The notes under the pieces are model-generated. The model was not told the origin of the DNA. It searched no databases and saw only the letters and a list, made by a program, of their open reading frames with translations. A stretch of 9,727 nucleotides of DNA. Origin: Lentisphaeria bacterium (GTDB lineage Bacteria > Verrucomicrobiota > Lentisphaeria > Victivallales > Victivallaceae). Within the stretch, counting starts at the first letter, position 1. Each line of letters begins with the position of its first letter. The translations under genes and the position numbers were made by a program. Below are positions 1-7,334 of this stretch, piece after piece. The stretch is from NCBI GenBank assembly GCA_900768515.1, contig CAAGDG010000003.1, forward strand, positions 1 through 9,727. Direction: 5' to 3'.

Positions 1-794
1 AGATCAAGTACCAGATCGGCCGCGGCGGCTGCGAAATCGACATGACGCTCGGCGACCACTGGGCAAAACTTTACGGGCTCGGCGGCGTCTTTGATCCCGG
101 ACAGGTGAAAAAGCATTTAATTAGTTTGTTCCGTTACAATTACCATTCCTCGCAGCGGCGGATCGTCAACGTCTGGCGCAACTATGCGCTCAATGATGAG
201 GGAGGCATTCAGATCTGCTCCTGGCCGGATCCGCGGACCCGGCCGGTGATCACGGTCCCCTACGCGACCGAGTGCATGAACGGCTTTGAATATGCCGCCG
301 CCGCCCAGATGATCGACTGCGGCATGGTCCGGGAGGGGATGACCATTGTGGAGGCGGTGCGGCGCCGTTACGACGGAGTCCGTCGCAACCCCTACAACGA
401 ATTCGAATGCGGAAGCAATTATGCGCGAAGCATGGCAAGTTATGCGCTGCTGCCGGTTTTCAGCGGTTTCCGGTTCGACCTCGTCGCCGGAGAGATCGGA
501 TTTCAGCCGCTGGCGGAGGGGGAGTTCCGCTGTTTCTGGAGTGTGGAAGGCGCCTGGGGCGAGTTCCATTCGGACCCGGAGCGGAACCAGGTCCGGCTGA
601 AAGTGCTCCACGGAGCATTGCGGCTGGCCCGGTTCGGCTGCGGCGCCGGTTTCACGCCGGTCTCGGCCGGCGCCGGAGAACGGAAAATCGCATTTGCCGC
701 GGCGGATGCGATGATTGTTTTCCCGGAAGCGCTCACGCTTGCCGCCGGAGAGGAGTTGCTGCTCTCCGGTCCGCGGGCGGTGGCGGAGAGGTGA
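1..794 (+). CDS. GH116/DUF608-type glycosidase, C-terminal part (5' end outside window)
   Basis: The reading frame is open from base 3, so the gene starts before the window; about 263 C-terminal residues are visible. They match the end of the (alpha/alpha)6 catalytic domain of family GH116 (glucosylceramidase/beta-glucosidase-like, former DUF608). The segment LGDHWAKLYGLGGVFD at the start resembles the family stretch after the general acid. VPYATECMNGFEYAAAAQMI and RNPYNEFECGSNYARSMASYALL are close to family signatures. In NEFECGSNYAR the Glu (399-401) and Arg (426-428) are nine residues apart, as are the substrate-binding Glu and Arg known in a bacterial GH116 structure. The nucleophile and acid/base lie upstream and cannot be checked. 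The last ~110 residues look like a small beta-rich tail. No signal sequence can be assessed. The likely role is hydrolysis of beta-glycosides, but the exact substrate is unknown. It converges on the oxidoreductase operon. Confidence 0.85.
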   Translation, partial: IKYQIGRGGCEIDMTLGDHWAKLYGLGGVFDPGQVKKHLISLFRYNYHSSQRRIVNVWRNYALNDEGGIQICSWPDPRTRPVITVPYATECMNGFEYAAAAQMIDCGMVREGMTIVEAVRRRYDGVRRNPYNEFECGSNYARSMASYALLPVFSGFRFDLVAGEIGFQPLAEGEFRCFWSVEGAWGEFHSDPERNQVRLKVLHGALRLARFGCGAGFTPVSAGAGERKIAFAAADAMIVFPEALTLAAGEELLLSGPRAVAER

Positions 795-797
795 AGA

Positions 798-838
798 GAG
801 CGCCCCGGAACGTCTGTCGCGTTCCGGGGCGCTTCTTT
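798..838 (+). terminator. Strong hairpin terminator after the GH116 gene
   Basis: A perfect 12-bp inverted repeat, GCGCCCCGGAAC (800-811) and GTTCCGGGGCGC (821-832), starts six bases after the stop codon and is followed by TTCTTT. This fits an intrinsic terminator for the + strand gene. The opposing operon ends at 898, so the same stem may also stop minus-strand transcripts, although the minus-strand tail (CTCTCTTC) is a poorer U-tract. A second, weaker inverted repeat, GGTTCG (862-867) and CGAACC (880-885), lies between this stem and the end of the convergent gene and has no T-tract. Confidence 0.85.
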
Positions 839-897
839 ACAATTCCGGCGGCGGAATGGGCGGTTCGCCCTTTCCCGCACGAACCGGAGAGGTGGAA

Positions 898-2034
898 TCA
901 GTCGTCGAGGAATCCGTCTTCGAGACCGAGCGGCAGCGGGGCCGGCCGTTCGCAGGTGCTCTCGATCTCGACCGGACGCCCGGTCGCGCTGGACTTGTCG
1001 AAGGAGCACATGATCTCCAGCACATGGTAGGCCAGCTTGTTGTTGGCGCGGTGGGGCCGGCCCGACTTCAGGGCGTAAACCATGTCGACGGCACCGATGC
1101 TGCGGGAGTTGTCGGTGTAGCCGAAGGCGAGCGGAACGTCCTTCCAGTCGTCGTAACCGGCGCGGAAGAGGCGGACCGGACCGCCGAAGGTGTTCGGATC
1201 CGGCACCTGGAGCGAACCTTCGGTGCCGTAGATTTCGATCGGGCAATGGCCGTGTTTCCAGACGTCGAAGCTGCTGATCATCGTGATCAGGGCGCCGCAC
1301 TGGAATTCGATCACGCCGGTCAGGTGGGTGGTCACGTTGACCGGATACTCGTGCGGAACGGTCTCGGGTCCGCCGACGCGCATGTCGGCGAATTTCTTGG
1401 TGAAGGCGGTGACCCGCTTCGCCGGTCCGAGCATGTTCACCAGCGTGGTGATGTAGTAGGGACCGAGGTCGAGCATCGGGCCGGCGCCGTAATCGAAGAA
1501 GAACGGAGCCTGCGGCCACTTCTCCGGACCGCGTCCCATGACCAGCGCGGTTCCGGCCAGCGGCTTGCCGATCCAGCCGTCGTCAATCATCTTGCGGGCG
1601 GTCTGCTGGCCGCCGCCGAGGAAGGTGTCGGGTGCGCAGCCGCAGCGGAGGTTTTTCGCTTCGGCCAGTTCGACCACTTTGCGGGCGTCGTCGAGGTTCA
1701 CGCCGAAGGGCTTTTCCGAATAGGCGTGTTTGCCGGCGCTGAGGATCTGCATGTCGACGAAGGAGTGCTGCTTGGGCGGAGTCAGATTGATGACCACCTC
1801 GATCTCCGGATTGGCCAGAATGTCCGGGTTGGTTCCGTCCGGCAGCGCGGTGTAGGTCTTGAAGTTCTCGGGGGTGTAGCCGAACTCCTTGAATTCATCG
1901 CGCTTCTTCTCCGCCTGTCCGGGCAGGATGTCGCTTCCCGCGATCACTTCGATGGCCTGGAAGCGGGAAGCCGCCTTCAGGTAGGCTCCGGAGATCATTC
2001 CGCAGCCGATGATGCCGATTTTTGTCTTTTTCAT
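898..2034 (-). CDS. Gfo/Idh/MocA family NAD(P)-dependent sugar oxidoreductase
   Basis: This is a 378-residue cytoplasmic protein, a normal length for the family. The Rossmann fold starts at once with KIGIIGCGMISG; the nucleotide-binding glycines are 7, 10 and 12. The family EKP motif is at 107-109 (SEKPFGVNLDDA), carrying the usual catalytic Lys. The C-terminal alpha/beta domain shows GGGQQTARKMIDDGWIGKP and the motif MLDLGPYYITTLVNMLG near residues 188-203. The ATG at 2034 is preferred over an in-frame TTG at 2046, because the Rossmann strand follows it directly. The ribosome site is weak (GAGA about nine bases upstream), so translation may depend on the gene before it. It is the second gene of a two-gene operon, 39 bp after the isomerase. 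Members oxidise or reduce a sugar or cyclitol hydroxyl with NAD(P); the substrate cannot be read from the sequence. Its pairing with the isomerase suggests keto-sugar chemistry. Confidence 0.9.
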   Translation of the reverse strand: MKKTKIGIIGCGMISGAYLKAASRFQAIEVIAGSDILPGQAEKKRDEFKEFGYTPENFKTYTALPDGTNPDILANPEIEVVINLTPPKQHSFVDMQILSAGKHAYSEKPFGVNLDDARKVVELAEAKNLRCGCAPDTFLGGGQQTARKMIDDGWIGKPLAGTALVMGRGPEKWPQAPFFFDYGAGPMLDLGPYYITTLVNMLGPAKRVTAFTKKFADMRVGGPETVPHEYPVNVTTHLTGVIEFQCGALITMISSFDVWKHGHCPIEIYGTEGSLQVPDPNTFGGPVRLFRAGYDDWKDVPLAFGYTDNSRSIGAVDMVYALKSGRPHRANNKLAYHVLEIMCSFDKSSATGRPVEIESTCERPAPLPLGLEDGFLDD

Positions 2035-2073
2035 GTTTCGTCTCAAGTTGTTGCTGATATCTGGATGCGGCCT

Positions 2074-2832
2074 TCAGCGGTTGCCGAGGGTCAGCCCGTT
2101 CCGGGTCAGGTACTGGTAGCTCTTTTTGATGCCGCGGTACATGTCGATCACGCAGTTGTCGAGTTCGACGATCACCCACTTGACACGGGCGGGATCGGCC
2201 TCCGCGAGAATCTGCGGAATCGGCAGCTTGCCCGAGCCGAGCGGCAGCTGCGGAATGTCCGGATCGAGCACGCCGTCCTTCATGTGGATCAGGATGGTGC
2301 GGTTACGGAACTTCCTCATGACTTCGACCGGATCGACCTTGCCGTGGTTGGCCGACCAGTAGCAGTCCATTTCGAACATCAGTTTCGGAACCAGTTCGGC
2401 ATAGATTTCATAGGCGATCCGCCCGTCGACCAGATTGAACTCCCAGGCGTGATTGTGCTGGAAGAGGGTGATGTTCGCCTTTTCGAACTTCTCCTGCCAG
2501 TCGCGGACCATATCCGCAGTCCGCTTGATCGCGTCGAGATCCTTGAACTCATTGGGTCCGAAGCCGCAGACGACGGTGGAAAGCCCGAGTTCGCCAAGCG
2601 TGTCGATGATCTCCGGAATCTGCTCGGCGGAGCGGCACCAGGGGCCGTGCGCCGAACAGACTTCCATGCCGAGATCGTTGACGATCTTCTTGAATTCCCG
2701 GGGTTTGAGGTCGAAGAAGCCGGCCGGTTCCACTCCCTTGAAACCGATGATCGCCACCAGCTTGAGAATGTCCACAAAATCCTTTGCGCACTGATCCCGG
2801 AACGAATAGAGTTGCACCGCGGTCTGAAACAT
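2074..2832 (-). CDS. Sugar phosphate isomerase/epimerase-like TIM-barrel protein
   Basis: A 252-residue protein of the xylose isomerase-like TIM-barrel superfamily (AP endonuclease family 2 fold), which includes IolE, tagatose epimerases and YcjR. Visible core strands are TAVQLYSFRDQ (residues 4-14), GFKGVEPAGFF (30-40), EVCSAHGPW (57-65), ITLFQHNHAWEF (121-132), LMFEMDCYW (151-159), TILIHMKDG (179-187) and WVIVELDN (219-226). Likely metal ligands and catalytic residues are Glu131, Asp156, His183 and Glu223; this is a family-based assignment from spacing and motif. There is no signal peptide, so it is cytoplasmic. The ATG at 2832 has a good ribosome site, AGGAG at 2840-2844. It is the first gene of the operon with the oxidoreductase and is divergent from an AraC-type regulator. 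The probable role is isomerisation or epimerisation of a sugar or keto-sugar; the substrate is unknown. Confidence 0.88.
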   Translation of the reverse strand: MFQTAVQLYSFRDQCAKDFVDILKLVAIIGFKGVEPAGFFDLKPREFKKIVNDLGMEVCSAHGPWCRSAEQIPEIIDTLGELGLSTVVCGFGPNEFKDLDAIKRTADMVRDWQEKFEKANITLFQHNHAWEFNLVDGRIAYEIYAELVPKLMFEMDCYWSANHGKVDPVEVMRKFRNRTILIHMKDGVLDPDIPQLPLGSGKLPIPQILAEADPARVKWVIVELDNCVIDMYRGIKKSYQYLTRNGLTLGNR

Positions 2833-2859
2833 CTTGTCACTCCTGTTTCTGTGATTTTT

Positions 2860-2899
2860 TTCGATTTTTCACAACCGTCGCGTTGTAAAAAGAATCGAA
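2860..2899. promoter_or_regulatory. Inverted repeat, candidate operator for the AraC-type regulator
   Basis: The left arm is TTCGATTTTTCACAAC (2860-2875) and the right arm is GTTGTAAAAAGAATCGAA (2882-2899), separated by six bases. The outer blocks (TTCGATT/AATCGAA) and the inner blocks (ACAAC/GTTGT) match exactly. The middle differs by two inserted bases and one mismatch. It overlaps the -35 box of the regulator promoter and lies just downstream of the predicted operon start. A wider pair, GTGATTTT (2851-2858) and AAAATCAC (2927-2934), brackets the same region. AraC proteins often bind direct repeats, so the binder is an inference. Confidence 0.5.
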
Positions 2900-2910
2900 G
2901 TACATATATT
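2883..2910 (+). promoter_or_regulatory. Predicted promoter of the AraC-type regulator
   Basis: On the + strand, TTGTAA (2883-2888) and TATATT (2905-2910) are separated by 16 bp, matching the sigma-70 consensus at 4/6 and 5/6 positions. Transcription would start near 2917, leaving about 70 bases before the ATG at 2987. The -35 box lies inside the right arm of the inverted repeat at 2860-2899. A protein bound there could block this promoter, which would fit autorepression. Confidence 0.5.
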
Positions 2911-2936
2911 CTATTACCGGAGAATCAAAATCACAA
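2908..2936 (-). promoter_or_regulatory. Predicted promoter of the isomerase-oxidoreductase operon
   Basis: Read on the minus strand, TTGTGA (2936-2931) and TAGAAT (2913-2908) are separated by 17 bp. They match the sigma-70 consensus at 4/6 and 5/6 positions. Transcription would start near 2901, giving a leader of about 70 bases before the ATG at 2832. The boxes lie in an AT-rich island that stands out from the GC-rich genes. The -10 box overlaps the -10 box of the opposing promoter. Confidence 0.6.
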
Positions 2937-2986
2937 TTTACCAAAACTATTTTTTTTTAACCGGTTGTCGCAAAAGAGGGATTTTT

Positions 2987-3769
2987 ATGGCGGAAATCAA
3001 TCGTCCGGTCACGCTGCTGTCGGCCGGTTTTTTCATAGCGCCCTCCGGAAGGGAGATCCGGCCGTTTCGGATTCCTTCCTGCAACGAGGTGGTCGAGGTG
3101 CTGACGGCGGGAAAGGTTTTTTTCGAGACGGAGCAGGGAGTTTGCGAGTTCGGCCGGGGAACCATCTTCTGGCACGTTGCCGGAGATATGACGGTCTTCC
3201 GCACCCCGCCGGAGGATCCCTACCGCTGTCTTTCGGTTCGCTTTGAGGTGCCGGAGGACCGGCGGTGCGTGCCCCGGATTTCCGGATGGGCCGACGACGG
3301 GACGCTCGACGAATTCGTTGACGAGGTGGTTCGCCGCTTTCACGACGAGACGATTGACCGGAGCTATCTCGGCGACTACGCTCACCGCCGGTTGCTCTGG
3401 GAGGCGTACATTTTCGGTCGCCGCAGTGTCGCGGCCGCCTATCCAAAGCCGCTGAGCCGGGCGCTGGCGATGTTGCGCGAATCGTCGCGGCTCGACTTCA
3501 CCGTGGCGGAGCTGGCGGCTCGCGCCGGGATCAGCGAACCGTATCTCTACGCGCTTTTTTCGAAATATCTGTCGAGCAGTCCGCACCGTTATCTGCTGAA
3601 CTACCGGCTCCGGCTGGCCCGCATCCGGCTGGCCGGGAGCGACGACAACATCAAAACCATCTCCGAGGAGTGCGGTTTCGAGAATATTGAAAGCTTCTAC
3701 CGCGCTTTCCGGCGCAACTCCGGAATGGCGCCCGGTGAGTACCGCCGCCGGCAGCAGCCGAATGTCTGA
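2987..3769 (+). CDS. AraC-family transcriptional regulator
   Basis: A 260-residue protein. The first ~110 residues are a beta-rich, cupin-like sensing region. The C-terminal ~100 residues hold the paired helix-turn-helix DNA-binding domain typical of AraC/XylS proteins. The first helix-turn-helix is at about 172-193 (TVAELAARAGISEPYLYALFSKY) and the second at about 221-242 (NIKTISEECGFENIESFYRAFR). These are followed by the family closing segment SGMAPGEYRRR. The ATG at 2987 is supported by AGAGGG six bases upstream (2975-2980). It is divergent from the isomerase-oxidoreductase operon and very probably controls it and itself through the shared promoter region, responding to a sugar or sugar derivative. 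The ligand is unknown. The gene ends before a three-hairpin region that includes a clear terminator. Confidence 0.93.
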   Translation: MAEINRPVTLLSAGFFIAPSGREIRPFRIPSCNEVVEVLTAGKVFFETEQGVCEFGRGTIFWHVAGDMTVFRTPPEDPYRCLSVRFEVPEDRRCVPRISGWADDGTLDEFVDEVVRRFHDETIDRSYLGDYAHRRLLWEAYIFGRRSVAAAYPKPLSRALAMLRESSRLDFTVAELAARAGISEPYLYALFSKYLSSSPHRYLLNYRLRLARIRLAGSDDNIKTISEECGFENIESFYRAFRRNSGMAPGEYRRRQQPNV

Positions 3770-3817
3770 TCCGGCTTTTCCGGCCGGGTGCGAAAGGTTT
3801 TCCGGCAAAATGGTGGA

Positions 3818-3886
3818 CCCCGCGCCTTCGGATGGCTCTGAAGACACGGGGCCCGGGATAGGGAGGTAACTACCCTCCTAACGGAA
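3818..3886 (+). ncRNA. Candidate structured RNA or 3' UTR: two hairpins before the terminator
   Basis: Two compact hairpins precede the terminator. The first pairs CCCCG (3818-3822) with CGGGG (3847-3851) and, across a 3x3 internal loop, CTTCGG (3826-3831) with CTGAAG (3838-3843), including one G-U pair; the loop is ATGGCT. The second pairs GGGAGG (3861-3866) with CCTCCT (3874-3879), with one G-U pair. It hides both a ribosome-site-like GGAGG and an anti-Shine-Dalgarno-like CCUCCU. With the terminator the unit would be about 105 bases. No dedicated promoter is obvious, so it may simply be the 3' end of the regulator mRNA. It does not match any RNA family I can recall. Confidence 0.35.
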
Positions 3887-3924
3887 CCGGTCCGGCATTT
3901 ATTGTGCCGGTCCGGCTTTTTTTT
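3887..3924 (+). terminator. Rho-independent terminator after the AraC-type regulator
   Basis: CCGG-T-CCGGCA (3887-3897) pairs with TGCCGG-T-CCGG (3905-3915) with a single T-T mismatch and a seven-base loop. A run of eight T follows on the + strand (3917-3924). It sits between convergent genes: the regulator ends at 3769 and the large hydrolase ends at 3943 from the other side. The minus strand has no U-tract after this stem, so it mainly serves the + strand. Confidence 0.88.
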
Positions 3925-3942
3925 ATTTTTTTTCGGAAATCC

Positions 3943-6900
3943 TTATTCTTTGATCAGCTCGTAGGCGGCAAATCCCCCCCGGGGCGTGACGTTCCGGAGC
4001 GTGAACCGGCTTTTCCCGTTTTCGATTTTCATCGGAACTTCAAAGACCCGGCTGCCGTCGAGGTCCACCGCGTAGAGTTTGAAGCCGGAGAGGTCGCGCG
4101 CAATGGTCAGGTCCGCTTCCCCGCGCCGGACCAGCAGCGGGGGCTTCCCCCAGGTTTCGACGATGTGCGCTTCGGCGTTCCGGAAGCGCTGTCCGGTGTT
4201 GCGGGTGCTGGTCAGGTGGAGCAGCAGGATCCGGTTGCTCGACGCCAGCGGTTGTTCATCGCGGGCGGCGACCAGGAAGGCTCCGAAGGTCAGGCGGTTG
4301 GAGACGGTGGCGAACCTGCCGGAGAGGGTCTGGTCTTTCCGGAGTACGAAGGATTCGCTGCGCGGCGTCGTCGACTGGAACGTCCCCTGGCCGCGGTCGA
4401 GCAGCAGTTCTCCGGTGCTGCTGCGATAGCGTTCTTTCTCGGCGTCGTACTCTTCCGGGGTGATCGCCTTCGCTTTGAGAAGCTGGTCGAATCCGTCGCG
4501 GGTGTCGGTGGTCTCCACGAAGGGAACCGGAAACTTGACGCCTTTCCAGGATCCGGGGATGGAGAGCAGCGCCCGGGTGTTGGCCGGCAGTTCCGGGCAG
4601 CGCCCGGGGTCGGCGAGCAGAGAACCGGTCTTTCCGATCAGTCCGAGCCGGTGAACCAGCGTCGGGAACCAGTCCGGATTGTTCAGTCCGTCGACGTAGT
4701 CGCGGCTCAGCAGGAACGGGTAGTTCACCTCCGAAACCTTGACGTCGCCGCGCAGAAAGGCGAGCACCCCCGCCGCCTCCGACAGCCGCCGCTGCGGATC
4801 GTTGATCAGCTCGAAGAATCCGGCCGGCGAGTCGTCGATGCGGACTCTCCGTTCAGAGTTGGTGTAGTCGAAGCGGCAGAGAATGCTCCAGTCCTGGAGT
4901 GCGGCGTAGGCGCCGGTCAGGAACGCTCCCTCGACCGCGTAGCTGTTGGGGTTCACATAGTCCCACTCAGTGATCGAGAAGGCTTTCCCGTAGATTCGGC
5001 ACGGGAACATGTCGCGCAGGCCGCCGGCGTAGCGGTTGATGGAGCTCTCGTTGGTGACGACCGCGGGCAGATTCCAGTTGTTGCCGAGGAACTGCGGATG
5101 ACTCCAGTAGAAATGCTGGTCGACGAAATCGTAATTTTCGCGCAGCACGGTGGAGGGGATGGTAGTGATGTAGTTCTGGTCGGTGAGCAGCGAGCGGACG
5201 CCCAGATTCCGGAAGTACGTTTTCAGTTTCCGGAATCCGTCAAGATAGACCTCCGACAGGAACTGCCGCCGGTAGCCCTGGAGGGTGTTGGCCGCCGGCT
5301 TGATGCCGTGTTTCGCGAGCCAGGCGTCGAACCGCGCCTGATAGAGCTTCGCCACCGGCGGCGTACGGAAGGCGGTTTGCAGCAGCGTGTCTTCGTTGAT
5401 CATGCTGATGGTGATGAGCGCCGGTTCCTCCTTCCAGGCGAAGCCGGTGTAGGGGTTGACGTGATTGAGCAGGTTGGTGGCGAATTCGAGGTAGTTCTTC
5501 ATTGCGGCGTCGCTGATGAAGATCAACGCCTTGTACTCTTCCAGCGTCGGGGCCCAGTCGGGATTTTCTGGAAATTCGCCCTTGGCGATTTCGCGCATCA
5601 TGAAGAGGTCGATCGTGGTGTAGATGCCCCGGTTTTTGAGGGCGCTCAGCAGGTAGTCCATCCGGTCGAGCCGTCCGGCGTCAAGCGTGGTGCAGTTGCC
5701 GCCGCGCCGCTCGACCAGGTCGCGGTCGAAGTGGTGGAAGCGGATCAGGTTGTAGCCGATGCTGGCGCAGTGGGCGACCATCTTGTCGACGAGCGCCTTC
5801 TCCATGAAATGGGCGTCGTAAGCGATGTTCGCGCCGTAGAAACGGGCGGCGACGCCGGGGCGCTTTTCAAATTCGAGCCTTCCGTTCACACTGCGGAGGC
5901 GTCCGTATTTTCCGGCCGGCGCATCGAGCAGATCGGAGAAGTCAAGGATGCTCCCGGGTTTGAAATCCTTGCGGTTTTTGAGCACCGCCCAGTCGGCATC
6001 CGGCTGCATGACCAGCGGCACGTCGCGGGCGGGATCGATCTTGCGGTCGGAGAGGGTGGCTGCCGGAATCAGCCATTCGGCGGCGCCGCTGCTCTCGAAG
6101 GTGATCCGTTTGACCGGCTTGCCGGAGAGACGGAGACGGGTCACGTAGAGTCCGACCCGGGAGCTCGGATTGTCGTGGCGCCAGCCGATCGCCGCGTTTT
6201 CAATGTTGCGCGGCATCCAGAAGTTGGCGGTATCCACCCCGCTGACGATATTGAAGACCTGTTCGCTCCGGGAGACGTAGCGGTTGTCGTCGTATTCGCA
6301 GGTCACGGTGCCGATTTCGGTGTTTCGGACGGGTTCCCAGGCGATCGCATTCAGCAGATAGAGGTAGCCGGCCGCCGTCGGTTCCGGCAGCTCCACCGTC
6401 ACGGTTGACGGATAGTGGGGACAGGTCTTGCCGCGCAGCGCCACCACCGAACGACCGCCGTTGGCGGCGGGATCGATCACGTCAAAGCTGATGCCGGCAT
6501 ATTCGGCGGGAGTGACCGGAAAGGTGCGCAGGTCGTTTTCCGGCCCCTGGTCGGTCCAGCCGCCTTTGCCGTCGCCGGCGACTTCATCCGCGAATCCGGC
6601 GTTGGCCGCCTTGCGCAGATCGACGGGCGTACTGCGGTGCGGCTTGTAGCGAAGCGCAAGCCGGAGCGACGCCTCCCGAATCTCCTGCTCCTTGCGGGGG
6701 AGGAAACGGATTCGGATCGACCACTCCTGAGCGTTGTAGCGACGGTTGTCCTGAAAACGGATCGCGAAATCACCGGAGATGGTCAGCGTGCCGCGGTCGA
6801 GCGGGAGTTCCAGCGATTTGACCCGGAGTTCGCGGGAGGACAGGTCGTCGCGGAACTTTTCCGGAAAGTTGATCTCCTTGCCGTCGGCGAGGATCGGCAG

Positions 6901-7308
6901 ATCGTAGTATCGTTCACAGGGAAGTTTCACTTCCAGCGCGAGATCGCTGGTGAAGACCGGTGCCGACGAGTTCAACCGCAGTTGCAGTTCCGCCCGGTCC
7001 GCCCCCGGGGAGGTGACGATCTCTTTCAGTTTGAAGAGACCGTTGGTGGCCTTGTACTCCCCTTCCAGCCGGAAGCTGTCGGCGGAGACGGCGGGAAATC
7101 CCTTCGCCGGAACCACACAGCCGGAATCCTGGACCGTGATCGCCCAGTTGACCCCGAAGTGGGTGAGGTGGAAGGAGGCGTTGTCGACCGTGAATTCTCC
7201 CGATGGTTTCAATTTCATGAAGCCGCCGAGGAGTTGCGGTTCGGCGGAGCCGCCCGCCAGCGTGATTCCGGCGGCGGCGGTGAAGACGGCAAGCCATTTT
7301 TTCATCAT
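3943..7308 (-). CDS. Large secreted clan GH-A (GH5-like) glycoside hydrolase
   Basis: A 1121-residue protein with an N-terminal signal peptide (Lys-Lys, hydrophobic stretch to about residue 20, likely cleavage after GGSA) and no lipobox Cys. Residues ~25-230 are an unidentified beta-rich region. Residues ~230-415 look like a carbohydrate-binding-type beta-sandwich (GGWTDQGPENDLRTFP, later YLYLLNAIAWEP). Residues ~485-860 are a (beta/alpha)8 barrel with the clan GH-A residues in order: Arg523 and His525 (IRFHHFD), Asn638-Glu639 as acid/base (ISMINED), His732 and Tyr734 (DQHFYW), and Glu781 as nucleophile (ITEWDY). A beta-rich C-terminal domain follows (~890-1121). Two adjacent ATGs (7308, 7305) share the site AGGAG at 7315-7319. 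It is the last gene of the LacI-type regulator/pseudopilin operon. It probably attacks an extracellular or periplasmic polysaccharide. I cannot assign a CAZy family or substrate. Confidence 0.85.
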   Translation of the reverse strand: MMKKWLAVFTAAAGITLAGGSAEPQLLGGFMKLKPSGEFTVDNASFHLTHFGVNWAITVQDSGCVVPAKGFPAVSADSFRLEGEYKATNGLFKLKEIVTSPGADRAELQLRLNSSAPVFTSDLALEVKLPCERYYDLPILADGKEINFPEKFRDDLSSRELRVKSLELPLDRGTLTISGDFAIRFQDNRRYNAQEWSIRIRFLPRKEQEIREASLRLALRYKPHRSTPVDLRKAANAGFADEVAGDGKGGWTDQGPENDLRTFPVTPAEYAGISFDVIDPAANGGRSVVALRGKTCPHYPSTVTVELPEPTAAGYLYLLNAIAWEPVRNTEIGTVTCEYDDNRYVSRSEQVFNIVSGVDTANFWMPRNIENAAIGWRHDNPSSRVGLYVTRLRLSGKPVKRITFESSGAAEWLIPAATLSDRKIDPARDVPLVMQPDADWAVLKNRKDFKPGSILDFSDLLDAPAGKYGRLRSVNGRLEFEKRPGVAARFYGANIAYDAHFMEKALVDKMVAHCASIGYNLIRFHHFDRDLVERRGGNCTTLDAGRLDRMDYLLSALKNRGIYTTIDLFMMREIAKGEFPENPDWAPTLEEYKALIFISDAAMKNYLEFATNLLNHVNPYTGFAWKEEPALITISMINEDTLLQTAFRTPPVAKLYQARFDAWLAKHGIKPAANTLQGYRRQFLSEVYLDGFRKLKTYFRNLGVRSLLTDQNYITTIPSTVLRENYDFVDQHFYWSHPQFLGNNWNLPAVVTNESSINRYAGGLRDMFPCRIYGKAFSITEWDYVNPNSYAVEGAFLTGAYAALQDWSILCRFDYTNSERRVRIDDSPAGFFELINDPQRRLSEAAGVLAFLRGDVKVSEVNYPFLLSRDYVDGLNNPDWFPTLVHRLGLIGKTGSLLADPGRCPELPANTRALLSIPGSWKGVKFPVPFVETTDTRDGFDQLLKAKAITPEEYDAEKERYRSSTGELLLDRGQGTFQSTTPRSESFVLRKDQTLSGRFATVSNRLTFGAFLVAARDEQPLASSNRILLLHLTSTRNTGQRFRNAEAHIVETWGKPPLLVRRGEADLTIARDLSGFKLYAVDLDGSRVFEVPMKIENGKSRFTLRNVTPRGGFAAYELIKE

Positions 7309-7334
7309 GATCAGCTCCTTTGTCTGGGAATGAA

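Noticed and set aside
2035..2046. TTG start at 2046 for the oxidoreductase
   Set aside because: It adds only four residues before an ATG that directly leads the Rossmann strand, and it has no better ribosome site.
715..3246. Long + strand open frame of 843 codons
   Set aside because: It runs antisense across two clear minus-strand enzymes, the terminator and the promoter region, and its protein shows no recognisable domain. It results from GC-rich codon use on the opposite strand.
2957..3847. Minus-strand open frame of 296 codons opposite the AraC-type gene
   Set aside because: The + strand frame carries both helix-turn-helix motifs; the opposite frame would cross the regulator's start and the hairpin region.
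3818..3886. Known riboswitch or housekeeping RNA (guanidine riboswitch, 6S, SRP RNA)
   Set aside because: The segment lies downstream of a gene and before a convergent one, so it does not lead any gene, and the conserved sequence blocks of those RNAs are missing.
3904..6408. Long + strand open frame of 834 codons opposite the large hydrolase
   Set aside because: The minus-strand frame has a signal peptide and all clan GH-A catalytic motifs. The + strand frame begins inside the terminator region, has a repetitive low-information composition and shows no motif.
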